Shown: positions 46,873-59,291 of the stretch, one piece after another
How the letters are laid out: the number at the start of each line of letters is the position of its first letter
Position numbering within the stretch: the first letter of the stretch is position 1
Origin: Zhengitettix transpicula
Lineage: Eukaryota; Arthropoda; Insecta; Orthoptera; Tetrigidae
Direction: 5' to 3'
Assembly (NCBI GenBank): GCA_037074705.1
Contig: CM073590.1
Coordinates: 165,414,746-165,478,745 of the forward strand
DNA length: 64,000 nt
Position numbers and translations under genes: made by a program
The notes under the pieces: model-generated
Seen by the model: only the letters and a program-made list of their open reading frames with translations
What the model was told of the DNA's origin: nothing
The model's database searches: none

Positions 46873-47100
46873 GTGTCGTTCTTGTTAGAGGAAGCTGAAG
46901 AAAACGCAAACAAATTTTACGGGCGAACGAAGTCCGCTCTCCGCTCTTGGACCCGCAACGAAGTTACAGACGCACGCCAAAGAAAATCCCTCCACAACAT
47001 TTGCGCTCCAAAGGAAATAAAGACACGCAGTAAATTTAATCAGGGTGGCTCTTTTCCTGTTGAAAGGAATGGGGAGTTAAAGTTACGACGGATGAATGGT
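46873..47100 (+). CDS. Open frame ending at a splice-donor-like site, uncertain
   Basis: A plus-strand open frame starts at ATG 46873 and reaches ATGAATG followed by GTGAGTAATG (47100-47109), a good donor match. It has 76 codons before that point and is rich in Glu, Lys, Arg and Asn (AEENANKFYGRTKSALRSWT, then RNEVTDARQRKS). G+C is above the flanks. I recognise no domain, and with no second exon it could equally be chance. Confidence 0.2.
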
Positions 47101-47109
47101 GAGTAATGT

Positions 47110-50100
47110 TTTATTATAATGTCTACGCGGTACTTTTGAATATTTAATTATTTAACAATATGTTATTTATCAGGGTTCGTTGAAAATTACAAATTGTCCT
47201 CAATTTTTAACAGACGCATATTGTATATGTAATTTTAAATATGATGTGTGTAATTGAAAAACTTAAACGAATAATTAAGAAGACACGAAAAGAACCAAGA
47301 ATCCTTTGAGCCATAGTATTATAAAAAAATTAGCCGAAAAAGTCACAGAAGTCAGGAATACGCCATAATTTGTGAGGAAACATATAAAATCGTAGAAATT
47401 CTAGGAATAAGTTTTATATGTATGTGCAGGAAGGCTGTTCTACAGAAACCTTGCATAAATGAATACTACTCCACGTCTTTTCAATTGAATTTTATAAAAG
47501 TAGGCGTTTCCACAGAAATTCATTCTTCGTCGAACTTTTTCTTTCAGATCGAGTCTTCTAATCAACATCCGCTCCGCGCATTTATACATAGCCCCATAAC
47601 CGTGTTCCCCAAATTGAAAATAAGTCTTTTACGTGTTCCCAAATTATTATAACTCTTTTACGTCTTCCCCTCCTTTAGTATCTCAACAAACCACAGTTCT
47701 GTATTCATGTATCATGTGATCGACCATCTTCATTGATCTCTTCTTCAGTACCCTTTAAATGAAATAATATGGTGTGGATAATGTTAGAAACAAAGTGAGT
47801 TCATATTCATACTTCTATGTCTTTAGTGTCTAATTAGCAATTGGTATTCTGGGTACAGTTTGTAATTGTATAACTTGTAGTAAGCCCTGAAGTGTACACA
47901 CAAAATAACGAGATAAAATAACTTGACTTTAAGTAATGAGTAATTGATGCGAGATGATTAATACTTTCGAAATTTGAAAGCTAATTTCTAAGGAAATTGA
48001 TTATTGCGGCGTTCACCTCCACTGCAGTCTATATTTGTATTTTAATACCATTTTTATTTGAGAGTTACAATAGTAGTATTTTATTTAATGTTTTGGGTTA
48101 ATAGGTTGAATTCGTTACCACGTGGATTGCCATGTATGGGATTACATACTTAGCAACTAGGTTTGAATTTTGATCCACTTAGTGGACGTCACGTGTCAAC
48201 AGCAATGGCTTCTGATTTGTGGAACATTTACGGTAAGGCAGGGCGTCCGAGACACAACCATTATTTTGTTTCATTAGATTTAAATACTGATGGATACGAA
48301 GGTGACCTCAATAAGTTGATTGCCGCCAGAATATAGGCAGAGGGACAACGACATTTTTTTTGTACTAAGAGCGGAGAATAATGTCTATTTTCTGATTTGT
48401 TTCCCTAATGCATAAATAAACATGAGTCTATATGGAGTATACGCGCGTTCGAAAGTGGTTTCGTGCTCACAGCGACCATGGGATGAGCGACACTAGTAGT
48501 CGTATCGTGTTTATAGGGACCCGTAATTCTCCCCTCCCCCTTCCAATCCTACAAGTGACCGTGTGTTGAGAGGAGAAGTAAAGACGACTTCACCCCTTCC
48601 TTTCCTGTCTTTCTTGCTCCCATACGTGAAGCACAGTGCAAGTACAATAATGTATGTGAATTACAAAAATAATATGATTATAATTACTGCATTAATTCTT
48701 GAAAAAAATATTTTTTTCTAAAACGCTAAATAAGAATTTAAATAAAGTTGAAAATATGTACAGACTAAAAACAGTAAAATATTAAAATAAACATTAAAAT
48801 AACAACATGCTTCGTTCGTGGTGTGAACCCTCATGCAGGAACATGAAGACAAAATTTTAATTTATAGATACAAATTATCATAGTTCGAAACAACGTAAAT
48901 TTAAACTAATTGAATGACTAAAACATTTGGACTAAAATGCCGGGAGATACATTTTTTAACTTATTCGAGTATGAATCCTGGATTAAAAGATCGTAAATAT
49001 TTATCGATGTACTGGTGTCGGTTTTAAAATTAAATTTATTCGTACAAGAATGAATATTTTTGATTGCGAACGCAGCGGAGTTATGAAAATTTTGCAGCTA
49101 AGTTTGATAGGCCTCAGTTCATTTATTATCTGAAAGAGTTTTGTCAGTGCCTGATATTTTTTTCTACGCAATTCTAAGAAATTTTCAGTACCAAAATTTT
49201 GCAGAATTTGATCAGATATCAAGCCTTACAAGATTTTTTTTTAAGAATATTGTCCTAACAACTTTCTTGCCGTAACGTCACATTAAGTATCTTTTTTAAA
49301 TAATTTCTTTAATTTATACCGTTCAGTTTATGTCTCATTGATGATGTACTGGATGCAATAATAAATTGAAATAAAAAAGTTACGCATACAAACAGCAGAA
49401 ATATTTTATTTGAAATTGACTATATATTAAGTAAATGCTTCATTGTATTATTTTATCGTGTAATTCTATAATAGAAAATAATCAATTAAATGACTCATTA
49501 AGGCATGCATGTTATTTTTAAATTTCAGGAAAACTACTTCCGATAGTAATAACACAATATATTTAAAGTTTAGTATAAAGTTAGTTACATCATAGAAATA
49601 TCCGAAATAATACCATAAAGAACTTATTATTATTATTTATTGATGTTTATTATGGTCGCGTCGACATCGTGGTCCATAAAGAACTTATACGTTACAAATT
49701 TACATAGTTCGCCAAGTGGCGTGAAAAATATTGTATGCACGGTTTGAATTGAAAGGTTCACTGCAATTTGAAACACCGCGTAACCTCTTTAACACTAACA
49801 AGTTGTAATAACATTTTACCGCAGTGATTCGGCGACATCAAAAGGCATAAACACTCAAAGAGACACCCTAAACATGGAATTAGCGCAATTTAGTTAGGTC
49901 ACGTACCACACGGGAAGACAGAGGCTTTTGTGCGTTGACGTTGGCTTTACAAAAAGTCTGCAGATTAAACCCAAAATCATTCACTTTATATACTAGTTTA
50001 TATTAAAATATACATTATTACAGAACTATAAAATTTATTTCAACATTACCAAATGTGTCGTAATTAATTATATTTACACAATGATTAAAATTGTATGTAA

Positions 50101-52640
50101 AATCGACAAAAATTGTAGATGCTGACGTTACAAGATTAATACTTCTGTTAATTATGTTTCCCGTACTCACAGGCTGCCAATTGATTTACGAAAATACATT
50201 CAAGTTCTTGATAGATTTATTACTTAGTATGCACGTAAATAGATAGAAAATACTTAATTGTAATGTATCTTGCACAGATTTTATAACAAGATTGAAAATG
50301 AATTACTTTTAAATGCTTTAATGTATTCTATATATATTTTTAATTACATTTCCGTTTCATGCATTTTTTATTTTACGGAAACCTACCATCTGAAGTAACA
50401 TTATATAGTTTTTATTTACTAATACAGCAATTCAAGAATAATTTATACTCATTTATATTTCAGGGTATCTAAAATTCAGAAACTACATATTGAGTTATGC
50501 ACATGTACAAATATAATTGAAAAGTATTTTGTTTCCGAAAAGATCCAATCTACACAATTCTTTAAATTATTATTTGCGTTCTGACAGTTCATTGGCGATT
50601 TCTCTCTTCCCATCTCCGTATAAAAAATAGAAGAAATGTATGTATTCGCACAAATGTTTTTGATAGTAAAGTAGTAAGACGAAATTCCACCATTTTAAAA
50701 AGTGTCTATATTAAATTTAATTTTAAGAAATTGTTTAATTTTTTCCTTTTTTTTAGAAATACGACATTTTGGATTTTAGAGTAGTTAACGTATAGAAGGT
50801 TGCTTCCATTTTCAATACGACATTTTATCAAAAATGCCGCTAATCCCTATTTTAACTCCTAGACATACAGGGATTTCTTTACTGTAGTGGCAACCCTGCC
50901 AGAGATGTTATTTTAAATCATTATAAATCGTTACCTATAAAACTTCAGTTATATTAGGTTTATAATATGTGAACCACTTGTTTTTTTGTATTATTATTCA
51001 TATACATTATGTAAAATAGACAAATATTAAGAGCGGGGTGAATGCAAACATTGGTGAAACAACATTGAGCTTTACGTGCTGCCAACCGTTGAAAGTCAAA
51101 TCGTTTGTTTTTATGGTTATTGCACTTTGTTAATAATTTTTTTAAAAATATATAGATCTTTATGTATATCTCTATGGCTTTACATTTAATTCAAACAGTG
51201 AGAGATACGGTTCTCATTGTCATTTACTGGTATGTGCATTGTTTTATTAAAAACTCGTTCTTCGTATTGACTTTCATTAATAATCTTTCTCAAGAAAGGC
51301 GCTTGAAAGCCCTTCAAAATGAAACGTTTAGTCTCGGATGCCAGTTTCTCTAACGGGAATATTCCACAGGGTTTATAAGACATAGTTTACTCAAGACGAA
51401 TTATTTGAAACTCGCAAGATATTTCGCTAGAGACCTAAATACCGCAGACAGTATATCGATCTAGCTTCTTCTCCACGTCTATCTAGCAACAGTTCAGAAA
51501 ATACGTTTTCGTCACTGAATTTTAATAAAAACCGAATTTTTATTTATTTGATTTTCATATTGTGACAAAATATATTATCTTAATTTTAAATAAAAGTAAA
51601 AATAAGTATCCTGTGTTGCACAATAAAAATTCAAAAAAATGTTTTTCACACACAAACTAACAGTAGTGACTATTTTCTCCTTGTAATGAGTGAGTCAATC
51701 ATTCGAAAAATAATTATTTGCATGCATTGTTAATCAATACAAAATTACAAAATAATTACAATGTGTTTGGAACAGAACGAATAATTTAAAAATTAGTAGA
51801 GATCACTTAATATCTAACATCTACACGGAAGAATATTCCTGCCACTCTAAATATTTTATTTCAAATGTGCTCAGTTATAATTATCGTAATAATGAAAACG
51901 TTTTCCATAGGAAGCTACAAATGCCGGATACGCAACATGAATATTGTAATAAGGATGCATTTAAGGAAAATTTCGCCAGGCTTACGTTTGAAAGATTATT
52001 GTGTATTAACTGACGCTGACATCACGAGCTTTTGTTCTGAGAAATATGTGCCACGGGGAGTTTCACTCACAAGGCAATCAGTAAGCGGGCCTAGTGAGGG
52101 CAATAAATTATGGGGGAGGGCTTAGTGAGAGGGCAGTCTGAACACGTCTCCGGGATCAGGTGTTAAATTCTTCCAGTTCCGCACGGCTATTCCTTGCGAA
52201 GTCTACACCACTACGGCGTGCTTTGAAATCACACGTAGAAATGAGTCAGGAAGGCATACATATCGTTAGCAATGTTAAAAATGAATGGTCGAGAATTATT
52301 TGATTTCCCCAAGCGACAATGACATTTCTGTGCATGGGTGTAGGTCCCCCAAACCCCGAAATTCAGCTTTGTTTCCATCACACGTCATTCTCTTGTGTTC
52401 CTGTAGAGATATGATTTTTAAAGTTATCTTGTACTTTCTTTTCGGGATCTAGTTTAACATTAAATTCTGTTTATACTGTTCGTAAGTTTTATACTTATAT
52501 TAGTGTTGTCCCATTCCAGCGCTATCCCTCTCGCTTGGGCCGGGTGTATTTTGATCCCCGTAAGAAAAATAGCATTTTTGTAATAACATATTGTCTTAAA
52601 ATTACGTCTTCCTCAGTATTTTTCCGTCAAGAGTTTTCAA
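47110..52640. other. AT-rich noncoding stretch
   Basis: No gene is recognised over 5.5 kb. GC-richer patches are at 48430-48650 and 51900-52330, and neither has a readable domain. The sequence 49620-49690 (TTATTATTATTATTTATTG, then GGTCGCGTCGACATCGTGG) may be a short repeat fragment. Confidence 0.4.
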
Positions 52641-52709
52641 TCGTCTGATTGGAAGTGTTGCTGATTTGTTTTATAGGTGATCTTCGTTTTTCCTTTATTC
52701 TTCTTAATC

Positions 52710-53419
52710 ATAAACTGAAATTCTGGAGCCATATCAAAAGAGTAGCAGACAAAGCCACAAACGTGATGAAAGCGCTAAGCAGACTGATGTCTAACGTGAA
52801 AGGTCCACTCTTCATCAAGCAGCGCTTACTAATGTCGACAGTGCAATATATCCTGCTATACGGGCCAGAAATATGGGCAGAGGCAATGCGTAAGGAATTT
52901 TATCGGAAGAGATTAGGAATAATACGGACTGGGAGCTCTTCGGGTTACTGCACAGTTTCCGCGGCAGTGCTGGTTATTGCTGGAACTGCTCCTATTGACC
53001 TACTTGCCTTGGAGCGCCAAGAAGTCTGGCGAAATGCTCAGGCAATGGGCAAGGAAACAGCAAAACAAGCGGCTCGGAATCAATGAAGTGATACCTGGCA
53101 AGAACGATGGACAGAGGCCAAAGTTGGATTGTGGACCAAAAGTCTGATTCCCCAAATAGATGAATGGGTTCAACGACGACATGGAGAAGTCTGGTACTAT
53201 ATGACACAACTCCTGTCCGGGCACGCATATTTTCAAGCATACCTGGTGTGCAGAGCCCATCCTGCATCTATTGCAAAGAAATCGACGACGCCTACCACAC
53301 ATTTTTTTTATCTGCGACCGATGGACTCCGGCGACAAACGCAAGCTGGAAGACGAGATCGGACAATTAACACCAGATAACATCGTCCCAAAGATGCTAGA
53401 AAGCCAAGTCAATTGGTAA
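52710..53419 (+). pseudogene. R1-clade LINE reverse transcriptase C-terminus, broken
   Basis: The frame reads HKLKFWSHIKRVADKATNVM, ALSRLMSNVKGP, STVQYILLYGPEIWAEAMRK and VLVIAGTAPIDLLALERQEV. These are the post-catalytic "thumb" landmarks of R1/Jockey-type reverse transcriptases (LxFxxHI, LxRLMPNxxGP, ILLYGAPIWA, AGTxPIDLLAxER). A TGA at 53084-53086 interrupts the frame, which resumes with WTEAKVGLWTKSLIPQIDEW and RRHGEVWYYMTQLLSGH. The zinc-finger-like segment (CIYCKEIDDAYHTFF) is in another frame, so at least two frameshifts exist before the terminal LEDEIGQLTPDNIVPKMLES. The catalytic YADD region is absent because of 5' truncation. Confidence 0.85.
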
Positions 53420-53659
53420 AAAGTGTCAATATACGTTGATCAAAATCTGACGTAGAAGAAAGCGGACATGGACACCGCTGAGATATAGTCTATAGGAACA
53501 AAGACTATATAGCGAATAAGAGGCACCATCCTGAAGTAATGCTATCGCGGTTCTAGGATGTAATCATGCCACGGATGGGTGCAAATGCCACACTACCGGG
53601 TCGAGTGTGGTCCCTCCCCGGTGTCCATTCCCACTTATTTCTACCTCGTTAAAAAAAAA
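52710..53659 (+). mobile_element. 5'-truncated R1-type LINE
   Basis: The insertion is bounded by TCTTCTTAATC at 52699-52709 and again at 53660-53670, an 11-bp target-site duplication, and ends in nine A (53651-53659). It contains the C-terminal part of a reverse transcriptase followed by about 230 bp of 3' untranslated sequence. Only about the last 240 codons of the second open reading frame were copied, typical of incomplete reverse transcription. Confidence 0.9.
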
Positions 53660-53670
53660 TCTTCTTAATC

Positions 53671-54456
53671 GGACGATATAAGGCCTGGTTAACACTTCAG
53701 ATAATGTTACTACACCATTGTCAACAAATTTTATCACCTGAGATATGGTCGCCGGTTTTATCTGCTATAGTTCTACCTAACTGTTCTATTCATACTCCTT
53801 TCAAATCTTGTTAACCATTGCAATCTAACATTATACGTTCTATTACGTTTTTCAAATTTATCATTTACCTAATTCAGCTGTTAATTATAGCCGTTTCACT
53901 GCTGTTAATTGATCGGTCTATCCTCGCGTCACTTTTTTATCACCCCGTATAAGTTAATTAGTAAGATAGATTGATAAACAGATCGATAAGTAGATTACAT
54001 TAAACTGAGAAATTCCAGTGATAAACAGACTTCAGGACAACAGAAAACATACGAGGATACTCTGAAAAGTTCTGTTGATTTATTTTGTGAAGAAAATTGC
54101 TCTCGGTATTTCCCTTAGATGGAAGATTATTTTTCTTAGTGTGTTACAGATGTCATTAGACAAAGTGAGAAGAAGGAAGCCGTTCCATCCAGCAGTTGTG
54201 GCGATAGAAATAAAAAACTGTACTAACGATCAGTGATAAAGATCTTTGCAAACGAAGGTTAAAGTCGACCACGGTACATTTCGAGATCGTAAATAGGTAT
54301 GGTGACTTCCCCTTCAATTTCCAACGTTAATATATAGACAGCATAGTTGAAAATTGGCTGTAAAAACATCGATGATGATCAAAGTGAAGCAACCAAATTG
54401 AATCATCGCGGAAGTGCACGATATGATATGATCGGCTTACGATGGTTCGTGCAGTT

Positions 54457-54458
<2 letters not shown>
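53671..54458. other. Unassigned AT-rich sequence
   Basis: No gene or repeat end is recognised between the LINE and the microsatellite. Confidence 0.45.

Positions 54459-54499
<41 letters not shown>
54459..54499. repeat. (AT)n microsatellite
   Basis: An alternating A/T run of about 40 bp lies directly upstream of a family S copy. Confidence 0.95.
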
Positions 54500-54501
<2 letters not shown>

Positions 54502-54504
54502 GCC

Positions 54505-55035
54505 AAATTAGGATTTCTCGCAGGTGAACCTTCCGAGAGAGCTCTGGCGGGGGCTACCTTTGGAGATGCCCTCACATCTCTCTGTTTTTTTTTATCTAAG
54601 GTTCCCACATGCCGAGGCACCTCGGTCTGTTTTGAGAGGTGTATGTTCCGGGGTCGCAGACCTTGGGAATACGGTAAGAGTTGTCCGTATTCCTATTGGA
54701 TTAGTCGGCCAGCTGCCTCCTAAACTGGCCAAGGCATGGCGAGGGGTAAGCTGCGACCCCACAGCAAACCCCTCTCCCGCCATCGGAAGGGCGTGGGACA
54801 AGTACCAAATGCCCGACCTACCTGATGCAGGTTTTTTATAGGGTTTGTCCTGCATTACTTTTAGGCGAATGCCGGGTAGGATCCTTAAATTATAGCCTGG
54901 GGGCCCTAGTTAACCCTTGGCTACCTTCCTCTACCCTTCCGCATCCCCCCTTTCAAATCCCTGCCTATGCTATTAAAGGGGAGTTGCCCAACGTGGATTA
55001 CCCTCATGTAGCCTGTTGCCCTAAAACAAAAAAAA
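54505..55035 (+). mobile_element. Family S repeat, near full length
   Basis: It runs from GATTTCTCGCAGGTGAACCT, then GAGAGAGCTCTGGCGGGGGC, through all conserved blocks to CATGTAGCCTGTTGCCCT and an A-rich tail. The conserved frame is open from 54524 to 54841 and continues in another frame from 54825, so one frameshift separates it from the 169-codon version. The target duplication cannot be defined because the 5' flank is (AT)n. Confidence 0.85.
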
Positions 55036-55162
55036 AGAGGGAATGGCGGTACTAAACATGTGGAATACAAAATTAATAGTTAGTCTCAGGAAGCACAAAT
55101 TTCTTAGAAAAAATTTGAAGGTAAGAAGAAATAACTTTTGAGGGAAACATTTTTGACAATAA

Positions 55163-55250
55163 TCTACCCTTCCGTATACCCCTTTCAAATCCCTTCATAT
55201 CCTGTTAACCTTGTGGATAAACATAATGTAGTCTGTTACACTAAAAACTT
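55163..55250 (+). repeat. Family S fragment
   Basis: TCTACCCTTCCGTATACCCC, TTTCAAATCCCTTCATATCC and AATGTAGTCTGTTACACT followed by AAAAA match the last part of family S, with an internal deletion of the GGGGAGTTGCC block. Confidence 0.7.
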
Positions 55251-55597
55251 AATATAAGTGTCCAATTAAACTACTTTACAGAATTTGATTCAACATAAAT
55301 GATCATTAGTCAGTAAAAATTAAGTAGTCATAAGTATTACATAAAATTTTGACTTTACAACTTCAGAACTATAAATAGACTCATTAGCATGTTAGCAGTC
55401 AAACAAGTTGCAACAACACAAATAGAGTCTGCAGATATAATACAGGAAAGTATCTGTAGCAGAAAGAATAATACTTTAGGGATAGACGCGGGCGATAAAG
55501 ATTGATAGACAGTTATACGAACTGGCTCAGCGTCATATCACGAGAAGCGCTTCAGTTGGTTTATGGGAGAACTGAACTGGAAAACGAAGCAAAATGC

Positions 55598-55800
55598 ATT
55601 AACCGGCCTCCTCCGGTGTAGTGGGCAGCGTGACTGCCTCGCATCACAGAGGTCCCGGGTTCGTATCTAGGCGATGGCATGAATGTTTGTGCACGTGAGA
55701 GAATTTGTCAATTAGCCCCCCGACAAGGCAAATCTGAGTTCCAATAATGAGTCGCTAATGACCTGAGAAGTTTATTCGACTGTAAATAAATCAATAAAAA
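55598..55800 (+). mobile_element. tRNA-derived SINE, second type
   Basis: The head GGCCTCCTCCGGTGTAGTGG, GCAGCGTGACTGCCTCGCAT contains an A-box-like segment (GTGTAGTGGGCAG, 55616-55628) and a B box (GGTTCGTATC, 55658-55667). The body ends in AATAAATCAATAAAAAAA. AAAATGC flanks both ends (55591-55597 and near 55798-55804), a probable short target duplication. It differs from the SINE at 12543. Confidence 0.75.
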
Positions 55801-55804
55801 AATG

Positions 55805-58800
55805 CGCTAAAACATTCAAGAATGAGTGCAACACACAACAGAACTAAATAATTTATTTTTTGTTCCCTGTAACTGTCAATGAGTAAAGCTGAAACATGAA
55901 CATCAAAAACAAGCTGTCGGGGTTTCAAATTATCTTTAAGTCGGGAATAAATGTTCAACAGGATTGATGAATCTTTGGTATAAAACCAGAGACGATTAAT
56001 ATAAATATGTAACATCAGCAACAAAAATCAATGATTAACCAGCATGACTTAAGATAAATTCAGAACACAATAATATTCCTGTACGCCATTCCAATGGATG
56101 TTGTACTAAGAGTAATGACATATCAGAAAGACGATAAATTGCGCGAGAAGGAATAAAATCCAATCGCCGCAAAGAAGAATAAAGCGAACCAATGTAGGGG
56201 GAGACTAAATATAATCTTACAGTAAATCACTTTCTAAAATAATGTACAATTAACAAAGAAGAACCAAAATATTAAATGAAATTACACGATTAAATTTTAA
56301 CGTCTGATTAGGTATATATAGAAATTCAAAACTTCTTATGCAGAATTAATTGGTAATAATAACAGAAATTAGATTTCTGCTAATTACCAAAAATTATTAA
56401 ATCTGACGGTTTATGGAAAAGGCAAAAGTCTAATTATGTTATGAGAGTTAAAGTAATTATTCCTCAGAATAAAAATATGAATTTATACAGGCGAATTATG
56501 AGGAAAGTTGAAGCTAAGGATTTTGACTAAGAAAGTCCACGGCGGAGATTTAAGCCTTGAGGATAACCATAGAAATATGAATTAATAAGAATCTTTTGCA
56601 CCGTTTGCATAATTTTCAGAAGTTTAAGTAGAATAAAGTTTTCTGTACTTTAAATAAATTATAGCATAAGCACAAGAGCGAAAGGATATGCGGGTGTATG
56701 ATCAGAAAGTTCCTTTGAAAACTTGGGAAAAAAGAATGGAAGAGCTGTTATTAGATAACGCGAAAAATCGTTGTGAATATTTGCAGACAGGCAACTAGAC
56801 GAGTGAGGAAATGTGTCCCGCCGCGAAATATAGGACACGCATAGCGAGCCCATCACTTGGGAATCCGATAAGTGATATCCACAGAACTCATTAGAAAAGT
56901 TTGTCAATTTCCGCTCTGTTCCATCCACCTATCTACAGTAGGTTTTATCATCTTCTGATTGCGTCTCTAAAGTGGGTCACACGATTAGCCGACGGGATTT
57001 ATGTCCACTGTGAACAGGTTGATCTGATTGATTTTCGCACAAAAACAGATTTACGAAATTAGACGCAAAACAAGTCGGACCTGCCTGCAATCTGCACATT
57101 TCAAGAAGAATTATTTACATACGAGTGTTCAACCTTAACGCAGTTGCCGCTAAAACGTAATTATCCGAATACTGATCTTTCTCTAACGCTTTTAACCTGA
57201 AACGATCTGTTCAAGTAAAATGCATTTTTTCCACAACTTTGAAAATAAAATATTTATGAAATATAAAATACCTTTAAATAATAAATGTGAAGGTTTAAAA
57301 ATAACCTGAATAGATTAGTGAAGTTAATATTTATTATTTTTGAGGAAAAAAATAATCAGTGTTTTTTATATTTCTTTTCATTTGGTGAAGTGAAGTATTT
57401 AGAATTGCGGACAAATTTCAGGACAATCCTTAGAAGTATATCCTTGTTCTTACGATTTTGTATATATCGGTAACTATACCTATATCACAGCAAATTATGT
57501 ACATATACAATGCAATATGAGTGAACGACAACATTTTTCTAGGATATAGATTTCGTGAGGGACTTCGGTTAAAATGGATTTCATATTGAGGACATAAGAT
57601 ACTTAATAGATATGTTAAGTATATAATTCGGATAATGTTTTATTATTACAGAATTTACATTATATTGTTACGTAAAATATTGTCAAAGCTATAATAAAAC
57701 TTTGAAATGAATTTTCGTCTAGTTAATTTTGATGTTTGTTTTACAAAAAATTCTTTATTTTTCAGTTCAGTTTTGGTGTAAACAATTTTTGTCAATAATT
57801 TGTAGTATAAAACAACAGATTATCATTCATAAGTGAAAATATATGACAAATAAAAACTTTAAATCTGATGAGACCGCAATGAAAAAATCTGTAAGGTTTT
57901 TCAGGTGCAATTTTTGGTGCACAGCTACAGATAACTGATTTAAGCTCCTTTTAGGTAAATATAATTTATGATAACGAAAATTGAAACGATTCATGTGTTC
58001 AGTTGTATGGATAAAAGACAAGTAGAGTTAAGAGCATTACACACGTTGGACAGATCTGGTCGACATAAAAGATTGACATTTGTGTGGTCAACAAACGACA
58101 TGTGGAGTCAGGGCTCTTGACATTTTCGAACAAGTTTTCTTACGTCTGCGCTGATCTCGCGTGTTTGGGTTCTTGAGACAAAAAAATATAAGTACCTGAT
58201 CGTCAATCGGAGTCAGATTAAGAAATTGTGTCTTTGAGTCACAAGACCGGACCTGCAGACGTTTGTTTGACGTATGTGGCGATAGTTTAGATGGAGAGAA
58301 AAGTGAAGACCAGGTCCGCGCAGAGCGTTCTACAACATTTATCTTCAGACGTATCTGGAACGCAAACTTGTTTATGGACAGAAAACGACTGACTACCTGA
58401 GATTATAGAACGAGAATAAGTAGACATTCAAATTTACAATCGTATGGTACGTTCTGCATTCAGAATTATAAATTAACGAAAACACGACCGATAGTCAGAA
58501 AATTGTTTATTTAGAAAAAAATTAATTAATCGTCATAAATATTTATATTGTTAATTTCTAAAGTGCAGATTGGAAAGGTTATGAAAGAAAAGGAAACTTA
58601 GTTCTTTAATGGTTTGTTAATACGCATAATTGTCTGACATATGGCCTAATATTTGTTTATTTATATTATTTGAGTGTCAGATATTTTTTCATAATTTATA
58701 ATTGCACGAATACCCTTTGATTCGAAATAAAACTTAAGTTTATAACAGTCTATCCACCTTCTTGTTATTTTTCGCGGGTTAAATAAACTTTTTTTTTAAT

Positions 58801-59010
58801 AAAAACCAATTTTTTAAAGTTGTACCATAAATACTGCACATAAATTGAGTTCCCAAATTTATTAGATGTTGTGTAAATAACTTTAAAGCATCTGAATTAA
58901 ACGACACTCCATTTTTTTTTGCTTGAGTCCGCATTGCAACTTGTTCATCATATTTAACTTTTATTACTTTTAAATTAAATAAACTTACGACCTTTAAGGA
59001 CATTAAACAT
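55805..59010. other. Unassigned AT-rich stretch
   Basis: No gene is recognised. A GC-richer patch at 56659-56960 carries an 89-codon minus-strand open frame without a domain. A second patch at 58030-58400 is mixed composition without motif. Confidence 0.4.
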
Positions 59011-59013
59011 ATA

Positions 59014-59291
59014 ACATTTTATTTAACATTTTAACGACATTTCAGTACGTTTTTGAACTTTAATCAGGTTTTAATAAGGTTACGCTCCTACGTTTATAAA
59101 TTTTTTGTCGTACACTATTTTAAATCACCAATTTGCAGTATATATTTCTTTTGATTCTTCTAATATAAAAATTAAAATCAAATCAGAACTATTTTACGAC
59201 AAAATTGTTGGCCGTAGAAAGATAACCGTATTTAAACCTGAATGAAATACAAAAACGTACTGAAACATCGTAAAAGTGTTAAATAAAATAT
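59014..59291. mobile_element. Palindromic element with paired hammerhead-like cores
   Basis: Arms of about 55 bp are inverted copies: ATTTTATTTAACATTTTAAC on the left, ATTTTATTTAACACTTTTAC read from the right. Both contain TTTCAGTACGTTTTTG or its complement. Outward-facing cores are CTGATTA to GAAAT on the minus strand (59067-59039) and CTGAATGA to GAAAC on the plus strand (59238-59266). Comparing the two suggests an ancestral helix II of AGTAC, AAAAAC loop, GTACT. No coding sequence is present. Confidence 0.7.

Noticed and set aside
52649..52709. Start of the LINE open frame at ATG 52649
   Set aside because: The target duplication shows the LINE begins at 52710. The upstream codons are host flank.
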